A DNA stretch of 23,249 nucleotides from Bacillota bacterium (GCA_021846605.1 JAJZWQ010000031.1:1-23249), one strand, 5' to 3'; shown: positions 15,237 through 23,021, counted from the stretch's first letter. Translations and numbers: made by a program. The notes: a model not told the origin generated them from the sequence alone.

Positions 15237-17849
15237 GTGCGGCCCAAGGCCCCCTTCCTTCCGCGCCGGAACCGCCTCCGGCCACTGGTCATCGCCGCCA
15301 TCGGCGGCGTGCTGCTGGCGGGCTGCGCGCTGGTGGATGCCGCACCCCCGGCGGTGACGCTGACGGTGAACACGGCCAAGCACAGCTACGCGGTGCCCAC
15401 CGATTTCAGCGGGCTCAGCTTCGAGACCGGCTCCGAGCGTCCCGGCAACGGCAATGTCTTGGGCTACCTCTTCTCCCCGGGAGATACTCGCTTGGTGACG
15501 CTCTTCCAGAACCTCGGCATCCAGAGCCTGCGCATGGGCGGGGGCTCGGTGGACGACGAAACCCCGCCGGGGATCGGGCCGGACGGCTATGCCGGGATCG
15601 ACAGCCTGTTCCAGTTCGCCCAGGCGGCCGGCGTGCATGTCATCTACTCGCTGCGCCTGCTCGACCCGGCCAAGAGTCCCGTGCCGAACCTCAAGGCCAC
15701 AGACGCCGCGATTGCCGCCCACATCTGGAGCAAGTACCGGTCCCTGGTCAGCGCCTTGGCGATCGGGAACGAACCGGACTGGAACTCGTATCATCACTCC
15801 GACCCGCGGATCACCGGCTACCCGTCCTACTTGGCGGACTGGCGTGCGTTCGCCGCCGCCATCCTGACCGCTGCGCCGGGGGCGCGATTCGTCGGACCGG
15901 ACACCGGCGCTTACACCCCCCTTACGTACTACGACGGCGAGTCCTGGACCCAGTTGTTCGCGGATGCGGAGAAGGGGTCGGGGATCATCGCCGCGGTGAC
16001 CCAGCACGATTACGTCGGTGGCGGCCCGGGAACCACCACCGCCCAGCAGGCCATCGACAACATGCTCTCCCCGCAGTGGGTCAACGGTACGACGATCGCC
16101 CAGGGACCGCAGGGACCATCGACGTACACGCCCTATCCCTGGCTGTATGCGCACAACCTGGCGCCGGTGCTGCAGGCGGGATTGCCCTATCGCATCACGG
16201 AGGCCAACGACTACCTGACCGGGGTCCCCGGCGCCAGCAACAGCTTCGCCTCGGCGCTCTGGGCCCTGGACTACATGCACTGGTGGGCAGAGCATGGCGC
16301 CGCCGGGGTCAACTTCCACAACAAGCAGTGGCTGTATACCGACACCATCGTTCCCAACCCCGACCCGTGCGCCGCCTTCTGCGGGGGCTTCCGCACCGCG
16401 CCAAAGGGATACGGGATCAAGGCTTTCAGCGTGGGGGGGCACGGCTACGTCCTGCCGCTGACGGTGGGCAACCCACAGGGGAAGGATGTCACCGCCTACG
16501 CTGTGGGCGCGGGCGGGGTGGTGTATGTCACCATCATCAACAAGATCCAGGGGTCGGCCGCCAGTGGTGGGGTGACGGTCAGCGTCCAGACCCCCGGCCT
16601 GAGCGTGGCCAACGCCGCGGAGATGGTGATGACCGACGGCCACCCGGGCGATGCGGCGCTCACCACGGCCACCCTGGGAGGGGCCCCGATCACCGCCACC
16701 GGCCGGTGGTTGGGCGTGTGGACCCCCCTGCCGCCGGAGCGTGACGGCCGCCTGACCCTCACGGTTCCAGGCACGACCGCGGTCGTGCTCAAACTGCGCG
16801 CGGCGGGCGCCGATGCGGGGTCCGTGCAGATGCAGCAGGACGGCGCCCTGCAGGTGCTGGGCACCGGTGCCGGCGGGGCGGTCATGGCGGACGCGCAGCA
16901 GGCTCCGGGCGCCCCTCTGGCCGGAACTTTCAGCTGGCAGGGCTGGACCGCCCTGCCGGCCGGCGTCGCCGCAACCGGCGGCGTCACGGTGGCCCGCAAC
17001 CTGGACAACACTCTGCAGGCATTTGTGCCGGGCCCGGGTGGAGCGGTGTATACCAACAGGCAGGTGGCCCCGGACGGCGCCTGGGGGCCGTGGCAGGACC
17101 TCGGGGGGACGCAACTGGCCCACTTGGTGGCCACGACCAACGCCGACGGCAGCCTGAGCGTGTTCGGCATCGGGCGGGGCGGGGTCCTGTACGTGGACAG
17201 CGAGAACGCCCCCGGGGTGGGATGGTCCGGGTGGGTTGCGCTCGGCACCCGGCAGATCGACCCCGGCTTTGCCGTGGGCAAAAATCCAAACGGGCTACTC
17301 GAGGTTTTCGGCGTGAGCGGTGACGGCCACGTGTGGGCGGATGCCGAGTCCACCCCTGCCGCCTGGGGGACCTGGACGGACCTGGGCGGGGGCGTCGGTC
17401 CGGAACTGGCGGTGGGACGCGACCTGGGCGGTGGACTGGAGCTCTTCGGCGTGGATAGTGGCGGCAGGCTCTGGCGGGACTGGCAGCGGACGCCCGGCGG
17501 CGCCTGGCGGGGGTGGAGCGCCCTTCCGGGGGAGCAACTGAGCTCCGGCATCGTGGTGGGCCAGGACGCCCAGGGGCGGCTCACGGTGTTCGGCTTGGCC
17601 AAGGGTGGTGCGGGTGCGGTCTGGAGCATCTCCCAGCGCACTCCGGGCGGGGCATGGGGTCCGTGGAGCGCGGTGGGCGGAACCGGCATGCGGGGCCCGC
17701 TGGCGGTGGGCAACACGGCAAGCGGCGCGATGGAGCTCTTGGCGACGGGCGCGATCGGCGACGTCTGGTCCAGTGGACAGACCGCTGGCGGCTGGAGCGC
17801 CTGGACCGACCTGGGGGGATCCGGCATCCGGCTGGGTACCGGGTCCTGA
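15237..17849 (+). CDS. GH79-like glycoside hydrolase lipoprotein with C-terminal tectonin-like seven-repeat propeller
   Basis: 870-residue surface lipoprotein. GTG 15237 is chosen because GGGGGA (15225-15230) is 6 bases upstream; GTG 15231 abuts that site. A signal peptide with Arg-rich start and LLAGC lipobox places the lipid anchor on Cys30. Residues about 40-430 form a TIM barrel of clan GH-A type: FSGLSFETGS, SLRMGGGSVDDE, acid/base Glu179 in LAIGNEPDW and nucleophile Glu322 in YRITEANDY. This matches GH79 beta-glucuronidase/heparanase-like enzymes. A beta domain follows to about residue 525. Residues about 525-870 hold seven repeats of 42-48 residues (VxxxxxGxLxVFGxxxxGxVWxxxQxxPGGxWGxWxxLGG), as in tectonin/PLL-like seven-bladed lectin propellers. 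The enzyme probably releases uronic or related sugars from a polymer held by the propeller. Family and catalytic residues are fairly sure; substrate is inferred. Confidence 0.85.
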   Translation: MRPKAPFLPRRNRLRPLVIAAIGGVLLAGCALVDAAPPAVTLTVNTAKHSYAVPTDFSGLSFETGSERPGNGNVLGYLFSPGDTRLVTLFQNLGIQSLRMGGGSVDDETPPGIGPDGYAGIDSLFQFAQAAGVHVIYSLRLLDPAKSPVPNLKATDAAIAAHIWSKYRSLVSALAIGNEPDWNSYHHSDPRITGYPSYLADWRAFAAAILTAAPGARFVGPDTGAYTPLTYYDGESWTQLFADAEKGSGIIAAVTQHDYVGGGPGTTTAQQAIDNMLSPQWVNGTTIAQGPQGPSTYTPYPWLYAHNLAPVLQAGLPYRITEANDYLTGVPGASNSFASALWALDYMHWWAEHGAAGVNFHNKQWLYTDTIVPNPDPCAAFCGGFRTAPKGYGIKAFSVGGHGYVLPLTVGNPQGKDVTAYAVGAGGVVYVTIINKIQGSAASGGVTVSVQTPGLSVANAAEMVMTDGHPGDAALTTATLGGAPITATGRWLGVWTPLPPERDGRLTLTVPGTTAVVLKLRAAGADAGSVQMQQDGALQVLGTGAGGAVMADAQQAPGAPLAGTFSWQGWTALPAGVAATGGVTVARNLDNTLQAFVPGPGGAVYTNRQVAPDGAWGPWQDLGGTQLAHLVATTNADGSLSVFGIGRGGVLYVDSENAPGVGWSGWVALGTRQIDPGFAVGKNPNGLLEVFGVSGDGHVWADAESTPAAWGTWTDLGGGVGPELAVGRDLGGGLELFGVDSGGRLWRDWQRTPGGAWRGWSALPGEQLSSGIVVGQDAQGRLTVFGLAKGGAGAVWSISQRTPGGAWGPWSAVGGTGMRGPLAVGNTASGAMELLATGAIGDVWSSGQTAGGWSAWTDLGGSGIRLGTGS
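16820..17846 (+). repeat. Seven tandem tectonin/PLL-like repeat units in the GH79-like gene
   Basis: Protein-level repeats start roughly at VQMQQDGAL, VTVARNLDN, LVATTNADG, FAVGKNPNG, LAVGRDLGG, IVVGQDAQG and LAVGNTASG. Most end in a WGxWxxLGG-like blade closure. The units are diverged in DNA sequence, so they are old repeats rather than a recent amplification. Confidence 0.8.
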
Positions 17850-18130
17850 CGGCGGCGCCACCGGGGGCGAAGCACGTCACGGTATTCGTCCGCGACCGGT
17901 CAGGTGTCTGCCGGCCACCGTTGCGCCGTGGTCGGCGTGGTCCGTCGTCTTGGCTGACCACCTCCACCGGGACCCCGGCGCCGGCACTGGCGCTGGCACT
18001 GGCCCTCAGCACGCGTCGGCGGCCCGGCCGGCCTCGTGGTGGAGGACGTTTCCCGCGTCCTCGGCACAGGCGGACTCCGGGAGGGGGCGCTCCGGAGTGT
18101 TCTCGGTAAACATCCGGAGGGGGCCACCAC
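17850..18130. other. Intergenic region after the GH79-like gene
   Basis: No supportable gene. It includes a short simple-sequence patch made of CTGGCA/CTGGCG units around 17980-18005 and the ribosome binding site GGAGGGGG (18115-18122) for the truncated solute-binding protein. No terminator with a T-run is visible after 17849. Confidence 0.4.
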
Positions 18131-18583
18131 CTGAAGTTCGGCCGCCGGCGGGTTCTGCGGCCGGGTGGGCGCTCCGCTTGCGGGCCCCTGGCCAAGCCGG
18201 CGGCGACCAAGACCAAGATTCTCCTGGTGTGGCAGCCGTGGCGGGTGAAATGGGAGAGCGGCCGGAACCAGATCTTCGACAATTACGCGGAGCCCTTCCG
18301 CAAGCTCTACCCCGGCGCCGACATCAAAGTGTTGGCCCCGAACACGGGATCCGACGACACCCTCGTGCAGACCGAAATCGTGGGGGACACCCGAACTGGA
18401 CGACCACGGAGGCCGCCACCCCTCCCGTTCGTATCGCCGCCGACGCAGTGCGCCCGATTCATGCGGACGCCCGTACCACCAGGCGTGCCGGGGCGGCCGT
18501 CCATGCCGGCGCGCTTGACGCCGCCAGCAGCCGCCCCACCCCGGCCAGGGCGATCTCGCGCAGGGGGAACTCCACGGTGGTGA
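18131..18583 (+). pseudogene. Truncated sugar ABC-transporter solute-binding protein (family 1)
   Basis: The frame begins at a possible CTG (18131), 8 bases after GGAGGGGG. It reads LKFGRRRVL, a degraded lipoprotein signal ending in SACG, then KTKILLVWQPWRVKWESGRN, QIFDNYAEPFRKLYPGADIK and TDDTLVQTEIVG-like sequence (here SDDTLVQTEIVG). This is the N-terminus of an extracellular sugar-binding protein: beta strand 1, the FxxxYPGxxVK pattern and the lead into domain 1. Recognisable sequence ends near 18392. Beyond it the frame runs as meaningless Pro/Arg-rich sequence into the antisense of lacI. Some 350 residues and any permease genes are missing, which points to a deletion joining this stump to the LacI gene. 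The hydrophobic core of the signal peptide is also lost. Confidence 0.7.
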
Positions 18584-19445
18584 GGGGGGGCGCCGAGTGC
18601 TGCGCCCACTCGACGTTGTCGAATCCCACCACGGACACATCCTCCGGGACGGACAGCCCCGCCGCCCGCGCCGCCGCCAGGACGCCGAACGCCAGGCGGT
18701 CGCTGATGGCGAAGATGCCGGTCGGCCGGGGGTCGCGGGCGAGCAACCCGACCGCGGCTGCCCGCCCGGCCTCGACCGTCCAGGCGCTCGCGGGTGCCTC
18801 CTCCAGCGGGATGCCGGCCGCCGCAGCCACATCGCGCGCGGCCGCCATGCGCGCACTCGCGATGCCCATCCGGCGGTCGGGCAGTCCGACCAGGCCCAGG
18901 CGGCGGTGCCCTCGCCCCACGAGGTGCCGAACGGCGGCGACTCCGCCCCCGTAGTCGTCGGCGGTGACCGAGCGTTCCGGCGGGACCGCGGAACTGGGTT
19001 GCAGCAGGGACACCGTGGGGCAACCGGCGGCCGCCAGGGCGGCGACCAGTGGATCGTCGGTCGTCAACGCGAACACCAGGGCGCCGGACACGTTCTGGCG
19101 CTGAAAGAGCGTGACGGCATCCACTCCCGCCCTGGACGGGCGGGCCGGTACCGTGACGACGGTGTAGTCATGGTTGGCCGCGCCCTCGATGGCGCCCGCC
19201 AGGAGCTCGGTCGTGACGTGGTTGTGCAGTTCACTGGCGGAGACCACGAAGGCCAGGGTGTGGGTCGTCTGGCTGCGCAAGGCCGCCGCCACGGCGTTGG
19301 GCGTGTAGTGGAGACGGGCCATGGCGGCTTCCACCGCCCGGCGGGTCTCCGCACTCACGCGCGGGCTGTTGCGTGCGACCAGGGAAACGGTGTTCTGGGA
19401 CACCCCGGCCTCGCGGGCGACGTCCCGGCTGGTGACCTTACCCAT
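18459..19445 (-). CDS. LacI-family transcription regulator
   Basis: 328 residues. Start ATG 19445 with GAAGGGG about 8 bases upstream gives the typical N-terminus MGKVTSRDVAREAGVSQNTV. The helix-turn-helix and hinge follow as SLVARNSPRVSAETRRAVEA, LHYTPNAVAAALRS (hinge helix with the minor-groove Leu). The rest is a periplasmic-binding-protein-like effector domain (LAFVVS, VSGALVFALTTDDP, DDYGGGVAAVRHLVGRGHRR, GIFAISDRLAFGVLAAARAAG, VSVVGFDNVEWAQHSAPPLT) that would bind a sugar or sugar derivative. It is the third gene of a minus-strand cluster with a Gfo/Idh oxidoreductase and a sugar isomerase, 37 bases after the latter, so it probably represses that operon. A candidate operator lies at 21578-21589. 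Confidence 0.93.
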   Translation of the reverse strand: MGKVTSRDVAREAGVSQNTVSLVARNSPRVSAETRRAVEAAMARLHYTPNAVAAALRSQTTHTLAFVVSASELHNHVTTELLAGAIEGAANHDYTVVTVPARPSRAGVDAVTLFQRQNVSGALVFALTTDDPLVAALAAAGCPTVSLLQPSSAVPPERSVTADDYGGGVAAVRHLVGRGHRRLGLVGLPDRRMGIASARMAAARDVAAAAGIPLEEAPASAWTVEAGRAAAVGLLARDPRPTGIFAISDRLAFGVLAAARAAGLSVPEDVSVVGFDNVEWAQHSAPPLTTVEFPLREIALAGVGRLLAASSAPAWTAAPARLVVRASA

Positions 19446-19596
19446 CGCTCTGACCCCTTCCCCGCCTCGTCCTCCGCCCGTCTCAGGCCCCCGCGGCCCG
19501 CAGTGCGGCTGTGACGCCGGCGTAGGCACGCCGGTTGATCTCGGCGATGGGCAACTCCCAGTAGCTCCGCCGGAACACCTCGACCGACACCCCGCC

Positions 19597-19776
19597 CGAG
19601 AAGCCCCAATACCGTTCAGATAAGGCGCCACGGCGGTCTCCGGCGGCGCGGTGGAAGGTCGCCATCATCGGTCCAAAGGCCTTGCCGCTGAACCCCTCGG
19701 CAGCCCTCCCACCGAGCGATGGCCTTTCGCAGCGGCCGCTCGGCAACGCCAAACTAAGCGGTATTGCGAGAAGCCC
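19597..19776. repeat. Target-site duplication CGAGAAGCCC flanking the MITE
   Basis: Two perfect direct copies lie at 19597-19606 and 19767-19776, immediately outside the inverted termini. One copy is the original codons for Gly-Phe-Ser of the isomerase gene (minus strand); the other was made at insertion. No mismatch between copies suggests a fairly recent insertion. Confidence 0.93.
19607..19766. mobile_element. 160-bp MITE-like element with IS4-like termini
   Basis: The element begins CAATACCGTTCAGATAAGGC and ends, read inward from the right, CAATACCGCTTAGTTTGGCG: imperfect terminal inverted repeats of about 20 bp, with the outer 8 bp identical. It is flanked on both sides by the identical 10-bp CGAGAAGCCC (19597-19606 and 19767-19776), a target-site duplication. 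The length allows no transposase. The outer sequence resembles what I recall of IS4-type ends, and 10-13 bp duplications suit that family, so it was probably mobilised by an IS4-family transposase elsewhere in the genome. The minus strand inside reads FGPMMATFHRAAGDRRGALS, perhaps a leftover of the parent. Confidence 0.92.
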
Positions 19777-20495
19777 AGGCTCGCAAAGTGTTGCAGGGTG
19801 CGGGCCAGGGGCAGCACCCCCTCCCCCGGATAGAGCCGGTCGCCGTCGCTGAACCCGGCGGGATCCCCGGCGGGCACGTCGTTGATGTGCACGATCGTCC
19901 ACCAGCCGGCGGGCACCGCGGAGATCTCCGACTCGGGTACGCCGGATTTGTGGTAGTGGAACGTGTCCATCATCAACCCCAGCGCGGGGTGATCCGCTGC
20001 CTGGAGGATCGCCCCGGCCTGCCGTGGCCCCGGGACGAACGGGTGGCGGCCCAGCGGCTCGATCGCCAGCCGGATGCCGGCGGCGGCAGCCACGTCTCCG
20101 TATGCCCGGGCCCGGGTACCCGCCACCCGGTAGGCGTCATCCCCCGCCTCTTCGCCGTGGGGCGCATCCGGGCAGACCAGGAGCTGCGGGCAGCCGATCT
20201 CGGCCGCCCGCGCCGCCGCCCTGCGGATCGGCTCCAGCCCCGCATCCCCGTCCCCGAACAGGCGCAGGCTGTATGGGCAGATCGCCGCCACCCCCAACCC
20301 GCGATCCGCGAGCGTCTGCCGCAGGTCGGCGACCGAGTGCTTCTCGAAGTACGGCCCGAGCTTCCCGGACCAGATCGCCACGAGCGGGAATCCGGCAGCG
20401 GCGGCGGCCTCCAGATCCTCCTCCAGCCCGTACGGCTGGGTGGTCGCCCCGTTGATGCACGCCTGCATGTGGGCCCTCCTTGTCGCGGTCGCGGT

Positions 20496-21560
20496 TCAGA
20501 GCGGTTCGGCGCAGTCGGGATGGGCCGCGTCCACCAGGCGGGCGCAGGCCTCCATGTCGGCCAGCCCCATGGCCCCGTCGGTCTCCGGGGCGCCCCCGTC
20601 GCGCAGGAGCCGGCAGAAGGTGCGGATCTCCTCGGTGAACGCCTCGGCGAAGCCACAGCGGGCATCCTCGAGCCCGCGCGGCGTCTCGACGGTGAGTTGG
20701 GTGGCCGCGTGCCGCAGGAAGGGCGGTTTGAAGCGCAGGGAGAGCCTCCCGGTCGACCCGTAGAGGTCCGCCGTCTCGTCCCATGGCATCCCCCCCGGCT
20801 GCGGCCCACCCACCTCCAACAGGACGGTGGCCCCGCCCGCGCACCGGACCAGGGCCAGCTTGGGCGATCCCTCCCGGGACCACACCACCTCCTGGATGTC
20901 CCCGAACAGGCCATGGACGAGGTTCACATCGTGGATCCAGACCTCGATCCAGTTGTCAAAGGCCCGGCGGCGCAACTGCTCGCGGGTGGGCGGCGGATGT
21001 GGGGTGGCGGGCGCGCCCTGCCGTGCCCCACCGCCCCCCTGGGGATCGCGGAGCGGCAGGGTGGCTACGCCCTGGGAGCCGGCCACAAAGTTGCCGCCCC
21101 AGTCGTGGAGGCGTCCGTAGCGGACATCGCCGATGGCGCCGGCCTCAAGGCGGCGACGGGCATCGAGGTATGCCGGATCGCTACGCTTCATGTAGCCGAC
21201 CATCAGGCGGGCTCCGGTCCTGGCCGCCGCCTCCACCATCGCGCGGCCATCGGTGAGCGTGCCGGCCAGCGGCTTCTCGGTGAAGACGGCAAGACCTCGT
21301 TCCAGCGCGGGCAGGCATGCCGAGGCGTGCCACTGCTTGCCCGTCACCACGACCACGCCGTCCAGTTCAGGCTCGGCGGCCAGCATCTCCGAGACGTCCC
21401 CGTACACCCGGCCGACCCCGAAGGCCGCGGCCACCCGCTCCCCCAGGGGGCGGTTGATATCCGACAGTGCGACCACCTGCACGTCCTCCAGCGCCCGCAG
21501 AGAGGGCAGGTGGATCCTCTGCATCACCGGACCGGCGCCCACGACCCCGACACGTACCAA
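20496..21560 (-). CDS. Gfo/Idh/MocA-family oxidoreductase
   Basis: 354-residue NAD(P)-dependent sugar or inositol dehydrogenase-like enzyme, cytoplasmic. The N-terminal Rossmann motif is VGVVGAGPVMQRIHLPSL, followed by VVALSDINR and VVVVTGKQWHA. The conserved EKPLA lies near residue 95 (FTEKPLAGTL), carrying the family Lys. The C-terminal alpha/beta domain includes DNWIEVWIHDVNLVHGLFGD, with the conserved His-Asp-xx-Leu pattern, and YGSTGRLSL. Start TTG 21560 is the first in-frame start before the Rossmann strand, but no good ribosome binding site precedes it. It heads the operon: the isomerase gene starts 27 bases after its stop, then lacI. Substrate unknown; Gfo/Idh plus AP-endonuclease-2 isomerase pairs often oxidise and epimerise inositols, glycosides or 3-keto sugars. 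Confidence 0.9.
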   Translation of the reverse strand: MVRVGVVGAGPVMQRIHLPSLRALEDVQVVALSDINRPLGERVAAAFGVGRVYGDVSEMLAAEPELDGVVVVTGKQWHASACLPALERGLAVFTEKPLAGTLTDGRAMVEAAARTGARLMVGYMKRSDPAYLDARRRLEAGAIGDVRYGRLHDWGGNFVAGSQGVATLPLRDPQGGGGARQGAPATPHPPPTREQLRRRAFDNWIEVWIHDVNLVHGLFGDIQEVVWSREGSPKLALVRCAGGATVLLEVGGPQPGGMPWDETADLYGSTGRLSLRFKPPFLRHAATQLTVETPRGLEDARCGFAEAFTEEIRTFCRLLRDGGAPETDGAMGLADMEACARLVDAAHPDCAEPL

Positions 21561-22195
21561 CAGCTTCAGCTACCAGTATTTACGTAACTCTACGCAACAT
21601 AGGGTTCGGCGTCTGGGGAGGGTTCTCCTGTAGGGTGGTCACGCCCACTTTGGTGACCATTAAGGCGTGGGGGGCAGACGGGCGGGTGCGGGCAGGGATC
21701 ACCGGTTCCGGGCAGCGGCTACCAGCCTGAGGCGGCGATCCCTCCCGCGACCCGGCGAGGGGCGGTCTTCCCGGATTGCTCGCGCAAGGGGGGCGTGGGG
21801 CGCGCGCAGTGATACGGCTACTGGGTGGCCCTGCGCCTTGGGAGATTGGAGTGCGCCGTGAAAGTTGACTGGGCGGAGCAATCCAGCCTCGTAAACTCTA
21901 AAACCAGAGGCCGACGGGCTTCGGACCCCGGCGCCTTGGCGCACGACCCGCAGATCGGCTGTGTCATCCTTGAACGGAACTCCCTCTCTTCTTTGCCCGA
22001 CCGGATTGGATTCCGGTCCCGACCGGGTGGAGTAAGATGTTCCGATGCCGGTGGGTGGTATCAGGCCAGGGGTAGCTGAAGAAAGGGAGGCAGGCGGCTC
22101 ACCGCCCCGCCCGAATTCTGGCAGGTGGTGAACACCACCAGGAGGAGGGGGACGGATGGCCACCCATCCCACCGTAGTCCAATGCCGCCGCGCCG
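21561..22195. other. Intergenic region between the Gfo/Idh operon and the TetR gene
   Basis: About 635 bases without a supportable gene. Structures seen: TGGTCAC / GTGACCA (21636-21642, 21653-21659), ACCGGA / TCCGGT around 22000-22017, and a GGTGGTG-AA-CACCACC palindrome at 22124-22139. A frame at 21825-22079 has no convincing start signal or motif. At 22156 an ATG follows a perfect AGGAGGAGGGGG and opens a plus frame (MATHPTVVQCRRAVMDGLRR) that soon runs antisense to tetR, perhaps a beheaded gene start. Confidence 0.4.
21578..21589. promoter_or_regulatory. Candidate LacI-type operator upstream of the Gfo/Idh gene
   Basis: ATTTACGTAACT contains the perfect palindrome TTACGTAA centred on CG (21583-21584), 20 bases before the TTG start. 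LacI-family operators are typically CG-centred palindromes. It is AT-rich in a GC-rich background. Binding is inferred. Confidence 0.4.
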
Positions 22196-22903
22196 TCATG
22201 GACGGGCTGCGGCGGATGTTGCCGGCGGTACGGCCCTGCCATGGTCAGCGGCCCTGCCGCCGTCCGGCAGCGGGTCGAACAGCAGACGCTGCACGACCGG
22301 CCCGTACCACGCGGCGAGCGTGTCCGCATCCGCGCTGGCGACCGGCTCCATCTGGAGCACGAACCGGGCCATGGCGAGCCCCATCACCGCGGACAGCACC
22401 AACGCCAGTCGGCGCTCCGGCTCCGGCACACCCAGCCCCCGCACGAGCCGGGCCAGCCCGCCGCGCGTCAGCAGCTTGCGCAGTTGCCGCGCCGCCAGAT
22501 CGTTGGTGGCGGCCAGCCGCACCAGACCGGTGAGGAAGCTCCGGCCCATCCAGCCCAACAGATCCGGCGACACGTCATAGACCTCCACCATGCGCCGAAC
22601 GACACGCTCGCCGACATGCTCGGGCCCCCCTTGCAGCAAGCTCGCGGCCGCACTCTCCGCGAGTTCCTGGAGGTCCCCCTGCTCGAGCGACGCCAGCAGT
22701 AGCCGGTCCTTGCTGCCGAAGTAGTGGTGGACCAGTGCCGGATCGACGCCCGCGTCTGCGGCGATGCCCCGGATGGTGGCGCCGCCGTAGCCCCGCGCGA
22801 AGAACTCGCGGCGCGCCGCAGCGAGGATAGCCTCCCGGTTGCCCGACTCCCCCGCAGGCCGCCCCGTTCGGCGCGATCCGCCCGAACGCTTCGCCGTGTC
22901 CAT
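22196..22903 (-). CDS. TetR/AcrR-family transcription regulator
   Basis: 235-residue dimeric repressor. Start ATG 22903 gives MDTAKRSGGSRRTGRP; an in-frame ATG lies upstream at 22921 but neither has a clear ribosome binding site, so initiation may be leaderless or weak. The N-terminal DNA-binding domain is typical: REAILAAARREFFARGYGGA, TIRGIAADAGVDPALVHHYF, GSKDRLLLAS. The helical C-terminal ligand domain resembles regulators with a TetR_C-type fold (SFLTGLVRLAATNDLAARQL, LALVLSAVMGLAMARFVLQM). The last 25 residues are Ala/Gly/Arg-rich and may not be original. The upstream region has three copies of a 14-bp palindrome, fit for autoregulation and for control of a divergent gene, but only an MFS transporter stump in opposite orientation remains there. 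Confidence 0.92.
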   Translation of the reverse strand: MDTAKRSGGSRRTGRPAGESGNREAILAAARREFFARGYGGATIRGIAADAGVDPALVHHYFGSKDRLLLASLEQGDLQELAESAAASLLQGGPEHVGERVVRRMVEVYDVSPDLLGWMGRSFLTGLVRLAATNDLAARQLRKLLTRGGLARLVRGLGVPEPERRLALVLSAVMGLAMARFVLQMEPVASADADTLAAWYGPVVQRLLFDPLPDGGRAADHGRAVPPATSAAARP

Positions 22904-22936
22904 GTGTTCAGCGTAGCACATCGCTGCCCCGTGATC

Positions 22937-23004
22937 TCAACGCCCGTTGACAACCGTGCCGGCCGGACGTAATCTCAACGAACGGTGATATCAACCATCG
23001 GTGA
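22937..23004. promoter_or_regulatory. Three 14-bp palindromic operators, likely TetR binding sites
   Basis: TCAACGCCCGTTGA (22937-22950, perfect), TCAACGAACGGTGA (22975-22988) and TCAACCATCGGTGA (22991-23004) share the form TCAACS-NN-CGKTGA. The flanks are also related (GATC, AATC, ATATC on the left; GATC or GATATC on the right). The last two are 16 bp apart centre to centre; the first is 38 bp away. They lie 34 bases and more upstream of the TetR start. Confidence 0.8.
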
Positions 23005-23021
23005 GATCACCCGCGAAGGAG
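22947..23021 (+). promoter_or_regulatory. Orphan outward promoter and ribosome binding site
   Basis: On the plus strand a consensus -35 TTGACA (22947-22952) is followed after 17 bp by TAATCT (22970-22975), and further on by a strong GAAGGAGG (23014-23021). The operators overlap the -35, the -10 and the start region, as in a TetR-repressed divergent promoter. No plus-strand gene follows: the sequence past about 23028 is antisense to an MFS stump. Confidence 0.5.

Larger units (their letters stand above)
19483..20468 (-). pseudogene. Sugar phosphate isomerase/epimerase-like gene (AP endonuclease 2 fold) broken by a MITE
   Basis: The intact part starts at ATG 20468 with AAGGAGGG 6 bases upstream. 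Its TIM-barrel xylose-isomerase-like fold shows ACINGATTQPYGLEEDLEAA, LADRGLGVAAICPYSL, a GIRLAIEPLGRH strand with metal-ligand Glu, GLMMDTFHYHKSG with Asp/His ligands, and TIVHINDVPAG. Near 19776 the frame is interrupted by a 160-bp insertion plus 10-bp duplication. The C-terminus resumes in another frame as GGVSVEVFRRSYWELPIAEI to a stop at 19483. Removing 170 bp restores 816 bp, exactly 272 codons, and joins LGFS to GGVSVEVF without a mismatch. The last 40 or so residues include the usual SVE metal Glu, so the present product is expected to be inactive. Neighbours (Gfo/Idh, LacI) suggest an inositol or rare-sugar pathway step. Confidence 0.9.

Noticed and set aside
15147..17123. Minus-strand frame of 658 codons opposite the GH79-like gene
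   Set aside because: No domain pattern; the plus-strand product has a signal peptide, catalytic residues and repeats.
17975..18010. CTGGCA/CTGGCG short tandem units as a possible CRISPR or satellite
   Set aside because: Only a few imperfect 6-base units, no spacers; simple-sequence slippage explains it.
19764..21587. Plus-strand frame of 607 codons
   Set aside because: It crosses the antisense of two genes with clear Rossmann and TIM-barrel motifs and has no motif of its own.
21825..22079. 84-codon plus-strand frame in the intergenic region
   Set aside because: No ribosome binding site, mixed codon use and no recognisable motif.
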